Shown here piece after piece: positions 5,884-13,304 of a DNA stretch of 17,985 nucleotides. The position numbers and the translations under genes were made by a program. The stretch comes from an uncultured Ruminococcus sp. (GTDB taxonomy: Bacteria > Bacillota > Clostridia > Oscillospirales > Ruminococcaceae), in NCBI GenBank assembly GCA_937902395.1, contig CALGTV010000040.1:1-17985 (forward strand). The letters are read 5' to 3'. The notes under the pieces are model-generated. The model saw only the letters and a program-made list of their open reading frames with translations, had not been told where the DNA came from and searched no databases. Position 1 is the stretch's first letter, and the number at the start of each line of letters is the position of its first letter.

Positions 5884-7728
5884 TTAAACCTCTGTGAAGT
5901 CAGCGTCAACTACGCCGTCATCGCTGGGTGATGCTGCCTCGCCGCCCATGTTAGCGAACTGTGAGGGGTCAATTCCCTGACCGTCAGGATTTGCCTGCTG
6001 GTAAATCTTAGCAGAAAGGTCGTAGAATGCCTTCTGGAGCTCCTCTTTCTGTCTCTTGATTTCTTCTGTATTGTTAGCCTCGCAAGCAGCCTTGAGTGAT
6101 GCGGACTTCTGCTCGATATTTGCCTTTTCGTCAGCGGATACCTTATCGCCGAAATCAGCAAGAGCCTTTTCGCACTGGAATACAAGATTCTCAGCCTCGT
6201 TCTTTGTATCAACTTCCTCACGACGCTTCTTATCCTCAGCTGCATACTGCTCTGCTTCCTTAACAGCGCGGTCGATATCGTCCTTGGACATATTTGTGGA
6301 AGAAGTGATTGTGATGTTCTGCTCCTTGCCTGTGCCTAAATCCTTAGCGGATACGTGTACAATACCGTTCTGGTCGATATCAAATGTTACTTCAATCTGG
6401 GGGATTCCTCTTGGAGCTGGTGCGATACCGTCAAGACGGAATGTGCCGAGCTGCTTGTTATCCTTAGCGAATTCACGCTCACCCTGAAGCACGTTGATAT
6501 CAACGGCAGGCTGATTGTCTGCATATGTGGAGAATACCTGTGACTTCTTTGTAGGAATTGTTGTGTTTCTCTCAATCATTCTTGTGCATATGCCGCCTGC
6601 TGTCTCGATACCGAGAGAAAGGGGAGTTACGTCAAGAAGGAGAAGTCCGTTTTTAACGTCGCCGCCGAGAACGCCGCCCTGATATGCAGCACCGAGAGCT
6701 ACGCACTCATCGGGGTTGATGCCCTTGAATGGTTCTTTGCCGATAAGCTTCTTAACTGCTTCCTGTACAGCAGGAATTCTTGAAGAACCGCCAACCATGA
6801 GAACCTTGTTAATCTCAGAAATTGAAAGTCCGCTGTCAGAGAGCGCCTGACGAACAGGTCCCATTGTAGCTTCTACAAGGTCAGCTGTAAGCTCGTTGAA
6901 CTTAGCCTGTGTAAGAGTAAGGTCAAGGTGCTTTGGAACGCCTGTAGCGTCAACAGTGATGAAAGGAATGTTTATATTTGTTGTAGTTGTGGAAGAAAGC
7001 TCAATCTTAGCCTTTTCAGCTGCGTCCTTTAAACGCTGATAAGCCATTTTATCCTGTGAGAGGTCAACTCCGTCGGACTTCTTGAACTCGTCAACAATCC
7101 AGTTGATTATACGCTGGTCGAAATCGTCACCGCCGAGACGGTTGTTACCTGCTGTTGCAAGTACCTGCTGAACGTCCTCGCCCATTTCGATAATGGAAAC
7201 GTCGAATGTACCGCCGCCCAGGTCGTATACCATAACAATCTGCTCTTCTTCCTTGTCGATACCGTAGGAAAGAGCGGCTGCTGTAGGCTCGTTGATGATA
7301 CGCTTAACTGTAAGACCTGCAATCTGTCCAGCGTCCTTTGTAGCCTGTCTCTGAGCGTCTGTGAAGTATGCAGGAACTGTGATAACAGCTTCTGTTACTG
7401 TCTCGCCCAGATAAGCTTCTGCGTCAGCCTTGAGCTTCTGGAGTGTCATAGCGGAAATTTCCTGAGGTGTATAGCTCTTGCCGTCGATTGTTACCTTATA
7501 ATCTGTACCCATGTGTCTCTTGATTGAAGAAACTGTTCTGTCGTGGTTTGTGATTGCCTGTCTCTTAGCCACCTGACCTACGAGACGCTCACCGTTGTTT
7601 GTGAAAGCAACAACAGAGGGAGTTGTTCTTGCGCCCTCGCTGTTGGGGATAACTACTGCGTTACCGCCCTCAACAACAGCTACGCATGAGTTTGTAGTAC
7701 CAAGGTCAATACCAATAATTTTTGACAT
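5884..7728 (-). CDS. dnaK: Chaperone DnaK (Hsp70)
   Basis: 614 aa, an ATP-dependent Hsp70 that binds exposed hydrophobic segments of proteins and works with DnaJ and GrpE. The N-terminal ATPase opens with IGIDLGTTNSC and includes the phosphate-2 loop DLGGGTFDVS and the VLMVGGSSRIP adenosine motif. Next come the linker (NGLLLLDVTPLSLGIET) and substrate-binding domain, then a charged helical lid and a tail ending DADFTEV. The shorter N-lobe without the E. coli insert is typical of Gram-positive DnaK. Start: ATG 7728 with GGAGGT 7 nt upstream; an in-frame TTG at 7743 overlaps that ribosome site and is rejected. The spacing from grpE is an unusual 205 nt. Confidence 0.97.
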   Translation of the reverse strand: MSKIIGIDLGTTNSCVAVVEGGNAVVIPNSEGARTTPSVVAFTNNGERLVGQVAKRQAITNHDRTVSSIKRHMGTDYKVTIDGKSYTPQEISAMTLQKLKADAEAYLGETVTEAVITVPAYFTDAQRQATKDAGQIAGLTVKRIINEPTAAALSYGIDKEEEQIVMVYDLGGGTFDVSIIEMGEDVQQVLATAGNNRLGGDDFDQRIINWIVDEFKKSDGVDLSQDKMAYQRLKDAAEKAKIELSSTTTTNINIPFITVDATGVPKHLDLTLTQAKFNELTADLVEATMGPVRQALSDSGLSISEINKVLMVGGSSRIPAVQEAVKKLIGKEPFKGINPDECVALGAAYQGGVLGGDVKNGLLLLDVTPLSLGIETAGGICTRMIERNTTIPTKKSQVFSTYADNQPAVDINVLQGEREFAKDNKQLGTFRLDGIAPAPRGIPQIEVTFDIDQNGIVHVSAKDLGTGKEQNITITSSTNMSKDDIDRAVKEAEQYAAEDKKRREEVDTKNEAENLVFQCEKALADFGDKVSADEKANIEQKSASLKAACEANNTEEIKRQKEELQKAFYDLSAKIYQQANPDGQGIDPSQFANMGGEAASPSDDGVVDADFTEV

Positions 7729-7933
7729 AATAATTACCTCCAAATAATCTAATTTAGAATTATGAATTAAGAATTAAGAATTAATTCTTACTCGTCTTTA
7801 AAAATTTTTTGCAGACACGCCGTGTCCATATAATATTAATTACGCATTAAATGATGTTCTGTCGAATTACTTCCCTCGCTAAAGAACAACAATAGAAGTT
7901 CGGCAAGAACAATTGCCCGTGGGTGCTACCCAC
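7729..7933 (-). other. Long grpE-dnaK spacer with palindromes
   Basis: This 205-nt gap carries no gene. Just after the grpE stop lies a perfect palindrome (GTGGGT/ACCCAC, 7919-7933). Further down is GACAC/GTGTC (7815-7827), a shortened relative of the palindrome at 9863-9882. Near dnaK is a run of AATTAAG-type repeats (7760-7785). TATTATATGG on the minus strand could be part of an internal dnaK promoter, but I see no good -35 box. An insertion or internal processing/promoter site are the likely explanations. Confidence 0.5.
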
Positions 7934-8500
7934 TTAATCTTTGGCTACTGCAACCATAGCGGGACGGATAAGCTTATCGCCCATAACATAGCCTTTCTGG
8001 AATACTGCACATACGTGGTTGTCAGCGTAGTCCGTACCGGCTGTCTGCTGAATTGCGTTGTGGAAATTGGGGTCAAATTCTGCGCCCAGTGCTTCAATCT
8101 CCGTTACATTCATCTTTGTCAGGAATTCCTTTAACTGATTGAATATCATCACCATGCCGTTTTTGAAGTTTTCATCGGCACACTCGAATTCCAGTGAACG
8201 CTCATAGCTGTCAACAACGGGGAGAAGTTCCTCTATGCACTTCGCGGAAGCGTTTGCGTAAGTATCGGACTTTTCACGGGCTGTACGCTTGCGGAAATTG
8301 TCGTACTCGGCGTAAAGGCGGACATACTTTTCGTTTGCCTCCTCCAGCTTTTCTTCAAGGTCTGCAACCTGAGCCGCTGTGTCGTTGTATTCGCTTACGG
8401 CGTCGTCCTCGTCGTTTGTTTCAACGGGAGCTTCCTGCTCTGCCGTTTCCTCTGAAAGCTCTTCATTTTCCAGAATTTCTTCTTTAATCTGTTCAGTCAT
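7934..8500 (-). CDS. grpE: Nucleotide exchange factor GrpE
   Basis: 188 aa, normal length. It releases ADP from DnaK so the chaperone can reload. The first ~40 residues are very acidic and disordered. A long coiled-coil follows (about 45-85, with NEKYVRLYAEYDNFRKRT, the family signature). A beta-wing domain ends it (HNAIQQTAG...VCAVFQKGYVMGDKLIRPAMVAVAK). The ATG at 8500 overlaps the hrcA stop by 8 nt and has GGAG inside the hrcA tail, so translation is probably coupled. It is the second gene of the heat-shock operon. Confidence 0.96.
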   Translation of the reverse strand: MTEQIKEEILENEELSEETAEQEAPVETNDEDDAVSEYNDTAAQVADLEEKLEEANEKYVRLYAEYDNFRKRTAREKSDTYANASAKCIEELLPVVDSYERSLEFECADENFKNGMVMIFNQLKEFLTKMNVTEIEALGAEFDPNFHNAIQQTAGTDYADNHVCAVFQKGYVMGDKLIRPAMVAVAKD

Positions 8501-9554
8501 TGCTGCTCCTTTCCGCAGAATCGTTTATTATAACGGTATCTGCATCTGTATTATCATCCTCTGACATAAGAGCAGTTATCTTATGGGTGAGGTATTCAAT
8601 ATAAGGAATAATTTTTTTGTAGTCCACACGCATAGGTCCTATAACTCCGAGAGAACCTGCGTCTCTGCCTTTTTTGCGGTATTTCGATACTATCATGCTT
8701 GAATTGCCGATAGCGAAATTCCCGTCTGCACCGAATTTTACCTGTATGCCGCTGAAAGAATCCTCCAGCAAGTCAGTAAGCTCGTTTTTGTGCTGTATAA
8801 AGCGGACTACTTCCATTTTATCCAGTTCATCGCAGGAGAGAAGCTTTTCACTTCCGCTGACGGTAAGATGCTGCTGTCTCAAATCCTCGGAAAGCTCGCA
8901 TATGCCTTTTACAAGGGGCGAAAGACTTACCATATACGCGGAAACAGCGGTTATCATCTTATCAAGCATTTCTTCCGAAAGTTCTTCAACTGAAACTCCG
9001 CTGAGGTTTTCGTCGATGTACTTTGTGAAGAAATCAAGCTGTTCGTGGCTAAGGTCGAATTCAAGTCTGCAAGCCTTGTTCTTTATACTTCCGTTGGAGG
9101 TAATAAGGAGTATGACATACAGCCTTTTTCCTGTGGGGATAACTTCAACCTTTGAGATAACCGAGAATCGCGGTGCTGAATTCGTTACAACTGCGGCGCA
9201 CTGAGTAAGTTCTGTAAGCGCGGCGGCGGCGTTCTGGATAAGCAGTTCTTCGGGAGTGTTTTTATCTCCGAGAAGCTCGTCAAGTCTCAGCTGTTCTTCT
9301 ACAGGCAGTTCGGGGAGCGTCATAAGCTCGTCAATATAAAGCCTGTAGCCCTGATACGTTGGAATTCTTCCTGCTGATGTGTGAGGCTGTTCGAGATATC
9401 CAAGCTGTTCAAGCATTGCCATATCGTTGCGGACTGTTGCGGCAGATACTTTTATATGTTCAAGCTTTGATATTGCCTTTGAGCCTACGGGCTCGCCTGT
9501 TCTTATATACTCGTCAACTACTGCAGCAAGAACTTTCAGTTTTCTGTCGTCCAC
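8493..9554 (-). CDS. hrcA: Heat-inducible transcription repressor HrcA
   Basis: 353 aa. It represses class I heat-shock genes by binding CIRCE and is kept folded by GroEL. The N-terminal winged helix (about 1-75) shows GEPVGSKAISK, SAATVRNDMAMLEQLGYLEQPHTSAGRIPT and YRLYIDELM, all family signatures. The rest is the GAF-like regulatory region, ending near IGPMRVDYKKIIPYIEYLTHKI. The start is a GTG at 9554, with GGAGG 10 nt upstream; the usual HrcA N-terminus is preserved. A perfect CIRCE lies 45 nt upstream, so the repressor controls its own operon. Confidence 0.96.
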   Translation of the reverse strand: MDDRKLKVLAAVVDEYIRTGEPVGSKAISKLEHIKVSAATVRNDMAMLEQLGYLEQPHTSAGRIPTYQGYRLYIDELMTLPELPVEEQLRLDELLGDKNTPEELLIQNAAAALTELTQCAAVVTNSAPRFSVISKVEVIPTGKRLYVILLITSNGSIKNKACRLEFDLSHEQLDFFTKYIDENLSGVSVEELSEEMLDKMITAVSAYMVSLSPLVKGICELSEDLRQQHLTVSGSEKLLSCDELDKMEVVRFIQHKNELTDLLEDSFSGIQVKFGADGNFAIGNSSMIVSKYRKKGRDAGSLGVIGPMRVDYKKIIPYIEYLTHKITALMSEDDNTDADTVIINDSAERSSND

Positions 9555-9598
9555 TATGATACAGCCTCCTTTCCTTTAGCATTAAAGGTCTTAGTGTG

Positions 9599-9625
9599 TT
9601 AGCACTCATTCTCTCTGAGTGCTAA
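9599..9625. promoter_or_regulatory. CIRCE operator (HrcA binding site)
   Basis: TTAGCACTC-N9-GAGTGCTAA matches the CIRCE consensus at all 18 arm positions. It sits just downstream of the -10 box of the hrcA promoter, the classic position for repression, and would also be in the 5' leader of the mRNA. Confidence 0.98.
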
Positions 9626-9629
9626 TATT

Positions 9630-9658
9630 AATTTACCACTATTATGAGCATTTGTCAA
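9630..9658 (-). promoter_or_regulatory. Sigma-A promoter of hrcA-grpE-dnaK-dnaJ
   Basis: On the minus strand, TTGACA (9653-9658), a 17-bp spacer and TAAATT (9630-9635, 4 of 6) precede CIRCE. The weak -10 box fits a repressed promoter. In the rest of the 9555-9949 gap, 9660-9740 shows nothing I recognise and 9750-9934 holds palindromes. Confidence 0.75.
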
Positions 9659-9749
9659 GGGGTTTATTCATTGTTTGGTGATTCAGACTAATTTCAACAT
9701 TGTTAATCTTGCGTTTTGTACAGATTTGCTATACGTTTACGCGGAAAAA

Positions 9750-9772
9750 CAGGCGGATTGAAAATCCGCCTG
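9750..9772 (-). terminator. Terminator between the third dockerin gene and hrcA
   Basis: CAGGCGGATT and AATCCGCCTG form a 10-bp stem with a GAA loop. On the minus strand it is followed by TTTTTCC, giving an intrinsic terminator that would stop dockerin transcripts before hrcA. The stem belongs to the same sequence family as 9913-9934 and 16430-16448. Confidence 0.7.
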
Positions 9773-9790
9773 AGAGTGTCGAAAAACCTG

Positions 9791-9882
9791 AATTTCGTAC
9801 CGAAATTGCGGGCGGATAATATCCGCCCCTACACGAAATGACGTAAAATAGCCGTTTTGTAGGGACACGGCGTGCCGTGTCC
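9791..9882. repeat. Cluster of three perfect palindromes
   Basis: In order: AATTTCG-TAC-CGAAATT (9791-9807), GGGCGGATA-A-TATCCGCCC (9810-9828) and GGACACGGC-GT-GCCGTGTCC (9863-9882). None is followed by a clear T-run. They resemble REP-type extragenic palindromes dispersed in many genomes; a shortened relative of the third lies at 7815-7827. Confidence 0.6.
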
Positions 9883-9912
9883 GTTATACAATATGTCTTT
9901 TTCTACAGTCTG

Positions 9913-9934
9913 AGGCGGATTGAAAAATCCGCCT
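9913..9934. repeat. Hairpin right after the third dockerin gene
   Basis: AGGCGGATT pairs with AATCCGCCT across a 4-nt loop. The stem is the same as at 9751-9771. No T-run follows on the minus strand, so it is more likely a palindromic repeat or a 3'-end stabiliser than a terminator. Confidence 0.6.
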
Positions 9935-9949
9935 GTGCAGTATAATTGT

Positions 9950-11203
9950 TTATTCTATTCCCTTTGCAAGCTTTCTCTGAATGAAAACAGCATCGGCAAC
10001 TGTAACACCGTCAAATGTGCCTGAGCAGTCGGCATTATATTCGCCCTCTAAAGAGAGTCCGTATTTATCGGGATTTCCTAATGCCTGCAATATTGCTGTA
10101 GAATCTGCGATTGTAAATTTGTTGTCGCAGTTTGCGTCACCGTCAATTGCTTTTGTAACATCAATTTCCAATCCGCTTATTTCTCTGCTATTTTCCTGTG
10201 AATGAAGGGTATAAGTATCCATTGCCTTTATCTGAACATTTTTATTAAATTCATTTAATAACTCGCACTGATTCTCCAATGTCATTTCTTTAGGTTTTGC
10301 TGAGAAATATGCAATTGCATCTATAACTTTTTCATCAAGGTTTGCCGCTTTTTCAGGGGTGAGAGCAATATATCCGAAATAATCCTCTCTTAATAAATCA
10401 AATTCATTATCAGGGAACATTTCTTCATGTGCAATATATTCTACGCCTTCGGGCAATTCCTTTTTGCGAACAACTATACCAAAATTGCAGTCAATATTTC
10501 CTGCGGCATAATAATCCAATATTTCCTGATTTGTACTGTTATAGCTTTCAGGAATAGTCATAAAATAGTTATCCTTTTTAAATTGGTCAAAGGACTGAAA
10601 CCATGACATAGGATTTTGTAGGTATAAAGGAAAACGTCCGCTGTGATTCCAGAAACTGCCATATTCAAGTTTTGCAGAGGAAATCATATTATTTTCCTTG
10701 AGCGATTCAATAATTGCTTTGGCATTTACAGCAGCACTATTTTTTGTAATATATGATTTAACTGTATTTGTTTCTGCCTTGTTGTAATTATTGAACTTCG
10801 GACAATCGGGATATTTTTTCTTGATAAAATCATTTATATCGGTATTACTTACTCCCTCAGGCAAATCAAGAACTATAGTTAAAATATCGGGGTTGATTGA
10901 ATACAGCCATATTTCAGTTTTTTCGTCCTCGGCTTTAAACTCGCCCATATATGCTAAGAATTTCTGATTTTTTTCATCTTCCGATTTTGCAAAATCATGA
11001 TAAATCAAATCGGGGAAACCGTTGATTGATTTTACAAAACCTTCTTTTTCCATAATAGCGTCTAACTTTTTTTCTGCTTCAGCTATTATTATATCTTTTG
11101 AAGCTGATTCAGCACTTTCTGCCGATGCCGCAAAGGAAACAAGGGCGGTTACCGAAAGAACAGAGGCTGTTAATGCCGTTAAAAATCTTTTTGTATTTTT
11201 CAT
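9950..11203 (-). CDS. Secreted dockerin-domain protein of unknown function (third paralogue)
   Basis: 417 aa. Residues 1-30 form a signal peptide (MKNTKR, hydrophobic core, FAASAES). Residues 31-353 match no family I recognise. A segment TIVLDLPEGVSNTDINDFI resembles KVKLDLPREYSETIINEL in the protein at 1-915, so the bodies may be distant relatives. Residues 354-417 are a type I dockerin, nearly the same as in the 938-1954 protein through GNPDKYGLS. Loop one is DGDANCDNKFTIAD and loop two is DCSGTFDGVTVADA. It should be exported and attached to a cohesin scaffold. ATG 11203 has AAAGGAG 7-8 nt upstream. The control region is shared with the operon at 1-1954. No enzyme motif was seen. Confidence 0.9.
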   Translation of the reverse strand: MKNTKRFLTALTASVLSVTALVSFAASAESAESASKDIIIAEAEKKLDAIMEKEGFVKSINGFPDLIYHDFAKSEDEKNQKFLAYMGEFKAEDEKTEIWLYSINPDILTIVLDLPEGVSNTDINDFIKKKYPDCPKFNNYNKAETNTVKSYITKNSAAVNAKAIIESLKENNMISSAKLEYGSFWNHSGRFPLYLQNPMSWFQSFDQFKKDNYFMTIPESYNSTNQEILDYYAAGNIDCNFGIVVRKKELPEGVEYIAHEEMFPDNEFDLLREDYFGYIALTPEKAANLDEKVIDAIAYFSAKPKEMTLENQCELLNEFNKNVQIKAMDTYTLHSQENSREISGLEIDVTKAIDGDANCDNKFTIADSTAILQALGNPDKYGLSLEGEYNADCSGTFDGVTVADAVFIQRKLAKGIE

Positions 11204-11249
11204 AATTATTTCTCCTTTTAATATTTTTTATCACATATGCATCTTAATG

Positions 11250-11308
11250 ATTCATCGGTCTCACCTTTCCCTAATCGAAATAATCAAACTTTTCTTAACT
11301 ACATTATA
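11250..11308 (-). promoter_or_regulatory. Conserved -10/leader block, copy 2 (pairs with 2005-2063)
   Basis: It matches 2005-2063 in 58 of 59 positions. AAAGGTGAG (11260-11268) is followed by ATG-AAT-CAT-TAA (11255-11244), a three-codon mini-ORF. The first two codons are inside the conserved block and the rest is outside. The true start codon is 40 nt downstream of the mini-ORF stop. Confidence 0.8.
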
Positions 11309-11331
11309 ATACAAGCTGTATTAACTGTCAA
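11303..11331 (-). promoter_or_regulatory. Consensus sigma-A promoter of the third dockerin gene
   Basis: Minus-strand TTGACA (11326-11331), a 17-bp spacer and TATAAT (11303-11308) are a perfect consensus. Spacer sequence differs from that at 2064-2080, while the boxes and downstream leader are kept. Predicted start near 11296. Confidence 0.9.
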
Positions 11332-11391
11332 TAAAAATAGTCCACGAAATTCCATACTGTTTTTTATGCAAAGTGCGCTTTATTTTCGCTT

Positions 11392-11454
11392 TCATATATT
11401 ATACTTTATTTTGTGTCAAATCTCGCAGTAAAAATATATATTTTTTTATTTTAA
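11392..11454 (-). promoter_or_regulatory. Distal conserved upstream block, copy 2 (pairs with 2188-2250)
   Basis: It is colinear with 2188-2250. Minus-strand TATAAT (11398-11403) lies exactly 17 bp from GCGAGA (11421-11426). It sits about 60 bp upstream of the -35 box here but about 101 bp upstream in copy 1, so it behaves as a separate module. The 11204-11747 gap otherwise holds the two leader blocks, the glmM promoter and the 164-bp element. Confidence 0.55.
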
Positions 11455-11497
11455 CTGAATTTTCTGCGCAAAATCTGAAATTTACCATAAATTATCC

Positions 11498-11526
11498 TTG
11501 ACTATATCCAAAACATATGATAAAAT
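11498..11526 (+). promoter_or_regulatory. Sigma-A promoter of glmM
   Basis: TTGACT (11498-11503), a 17-bp spacer and TAAAAT (11521-11526) match consensus at 10 of 12 positions. Predicted start near 11533, giving a leader of about 215 nt that runs through the 164-bp element before glmM. Confidence 0.8.
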
Positions 11527-11557
11527 ATATATTGGTGTCTTTTAGACTTCCGAAATA

Positions 11558-11721
11558 GGGAACCTCTAAAAACCTCCCTCACGGCGAACTTTCTATGACA
11601 AATATCATTTACTGCGTTGCCAAACCTTGCAATACACAAAGTATTACTGCGGTTTGTCGCCTTGTAACTGATATTTGTCATGTACGAAATCTCGCGCGTG
11701 TTCCGTTTTTTAGAGAACCCC
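11558..11721 (+). mobile_element. MITE-like 164-bp hairpin element in the glmM leader
   Basis: The ends are imperfect inverted repeats (GGGAACCTCTAAAAA against the complement of TTTTTAGAGAACCCC, 12 of 15). A 4-bp AATA flanks both sides (11554-11557 and 11722-11725), as expected of a target duplication. Inside, ATGACAAATATCA (11595-11607) is exactly inverted at 11669-11681, and pairing continues with gaps to an ACAAA loop. No transposase is encoded; a 73-codon minus-strand frame through it looks accidental. The insertion-sequence family is not identified. Confidence 0.65.
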
Positions 11722-11747
11722 AATAATTATTTCCAAGGAGAAAAACA

Positions 11748-13133
11748 ATGGGTAAGTATTTTGGTACTGATGGATTCAGAGGAACTGCAAACGAAAATCT
11801 TACAGCCGACCACGCTTTTAAAGTAGGACGTTTCATCGGCTGGTATTATAATGAACTGAAAAAACAAAAGGGCGATGATACTCCTGCAAGAATCGTTATT
11901 GGTAAGGATACACGCCGTTCAAGCTATATGTTTGAATATTCACTTGTCGGCGGAATTACCGCTTCCGGCGCTGACGCGTATCTGCTTCATGTTACTACAA
12001 CTCCCTCTGTTGCATACATATCAAGAGTTGACAGTTTTGACTGCGCTGTTATGATTTCCGCAAGCCACAACCCCTATCACGACAACGGCTTGAAGCTTAT
12101 CAACGGAAACGGCGAAAAAATGGAAGATGAGGTTATTGACCTTATCGAAGCATATCTGGACGGAGAGCTTGAAGTTTTCGGTCAGAAGTGGGATGAGCTC
12201 CCCTATGCGAAAAATGAGAAAATCGGACGCTCTGTTGACTACGTTTCAGGAAGAAACCGCTATATCGGCTATCTTATCTCCCTCGGCGTTTACTCTTTCA
12301 GAGGTAAGAAAATCGGTCTTGACTGTGCTAATGGTGCGGCTTGGTCTATTGCAAAGGCTGTATTTGAGGCTCTCGGCGCGGAGACCTACATTATAAATGC
12401 TGCTCCAAACGGCGTGAATATCAACGAAAACGCAGGTTCTACACATATTGAAGTTCTCCAGAAATTCGTTCTTGAAAAGGGACTTGACGCAGGCTTTGCC
12501 TATGACGGTGACGCTGACCGCTGTCTCTGCGTTGACGACAAGGGAAATGTTGTTACCGGTGACCATATCCTTTACATATATGGAAAGTACATGAAAGACC
12601 GCGAAAAGCTTGTGAATAATACTGTTGTTGCTACTATTATGTCAAACTTCGGTCTGTTCAAGGCTCTTGAGGAAGCAGGTATCGAATACGCTAAAACAGC
12701 TGTAGGCGATAAGTACGTTTATGAATACATGAAAGAACATGATTGCTGTCTCGGCGGTGAGCAGTCAGGTCATATCATTTTCTCAAAATATGCTTCAACA
12801 GGCGACGGTATCCTCACCAGCCTCAAGATAATGCAGGCTATTATTTCAAAACGTGCAACTCTCAGCGAGCTTGCGGCTCAGATGCCTGTATATCCTCAGG
12901 TGCTTGAAAATGTAAAGGTTACAGATAAGGCTGCTGCTCAGAATGACCCTGATGTTCTGGCTGCTGTTGCTAAGGCTACCGCAGAGCTTGGCGATACAGG
13001 CCGTATGCTTGTACGTGAAAGCGGTACAGAGCCCCTCGTGCGCGTAATGGCTGAGGCTGAAAGCGAGGAAATCTGCCGTAAGTATGTTGACAGCGTTGTT
13101 GATGTGCTTAAAGCTAAGGGTTATGCTGTATAA
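11748..13133 (+). CDS. glmM: Phosphoglucosamine mutase
   Basis: 461 aa (family about 450). It interconverts glucosamine-6-phosphate and glucosamine-1-phosphate on the way to UDP-GlcNAc, the precursor of peptidoglycan and envelope glycans. Visible landmarks are KYFGTDGFRG at the N-terminus, the phosphoserine loop ISASHNP (S106), the Mg-binding DGDADR (253-258), sugar-binding GEQSGH (337-342) and the phosphate loop RESGTEPLVRV (423-433). The alpha-phosphohexomutase family also includes phosphoglucomutase and phosphomannomutase; the FGTDGFRG start and GEQSGH favour GlmM. ATG 11748 follows CCAAGGAG at normal spacing. The Wzz-like gene downstream has its own promoter. Confidence 0.92.
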   Translation: MGKYFGTDGFRGTANENLTADHAFKVGRFIGWYYNELKKQKGDDTPARIVIGKDTRRSSYMFEYSLVGGITASGADAYLLHVTTTPSVAYISRVDSFDCAVMISASHNPYHDNGLKLINGNGEKMEDEVIDLIEAYLDGELEVFGQKWDELPYAKNEKIGRSVDYVSGRNRYIGYLISLGVYSFRGKKIGLDCANGAAWSIAKAVFEALGAETYIINAAPNGVNINENAGSTHIEVLQKFVLEKGLDAGFAYDGDADRCLCVDDKGNVVTGDHILYIYGKYMKDREKLVNNTVVATIMSNFGLFKALEEAGIEYAKTAVGDKYVYEYMKEHDCCLGGEQSGHIIFSKYASTGDGILTSLKIMQAIISKRATLSELAAQMPVYPQVLENVKVTDKAAAQNDPDVLAAVAKATAELGDTGRMLVRESGTEPLVRVMAEAESEEICRKYVDSVVDVLKAKGYAV

Positions 13134-13183
13134 CAGCCATATCTTCACTAAAAAAATCTGTAATTTTTTCTGTGATTAAGCAA

Positions 13184-13236
13184 TTTGCTGAAAAAATAGG
13201 GGGAATTTAATTTCCTATTGACTTTTTTTCAGCAAA
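13184..13236 (+). terminator. Long hairpin between glmM and the Wzz-like gene
   Basis: TTTGCTGAAAAAA (from 13184) pairs with the T-run plus CAGCAAA ending at 13236. An inner arm TAGG/CCTA closes a small A/T loop. It may end the glmM transcript, but no T-run follows the stem. Its right arm contains the -35 box of the next promoter. Confidence 0.45.
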
Positions 13237-13246
13237 GTGATATTAT
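13218..13246 (+). promoter_or_regulatory. Sigma-A promoter of the Wzz-like gene
   Basis: TTGACT (13218-13223), a 17-bp spacer and TATTAT (13241-13246) match consensus at 10 of 12. Predicted start near 13253, about 50 nt before the ATG. A second TATAAT at 13274-13279 has only a TTGATA at 19-bp spacing and is a weaker candidate. Confidence 0.65.
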
Positions 13247-13304
13247 TATTGATATGTTGAGTAAATAATCAGCTATAATAATGTAAATTTATCAGGAGGT
13301 TAAA

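Noticed and set aside
9750..9934. CRISPR array
   Set aside because: The repeats differ from each other, are self-complementary and irregularly spaced, and there are no cas genes.
11502..11723. 73-aa minus-strand frame
   Set aside because: It runs through the 164-bp hairpin element, begins in its end repeat and has no ribosome site; most likely accidental.
11533..11747. glmS-type ribozyme in the glmM leader
   Set aside because: The conserved ribozyme core is absent, and the structure is explained by an inverted-repeat element with flanking AATA.
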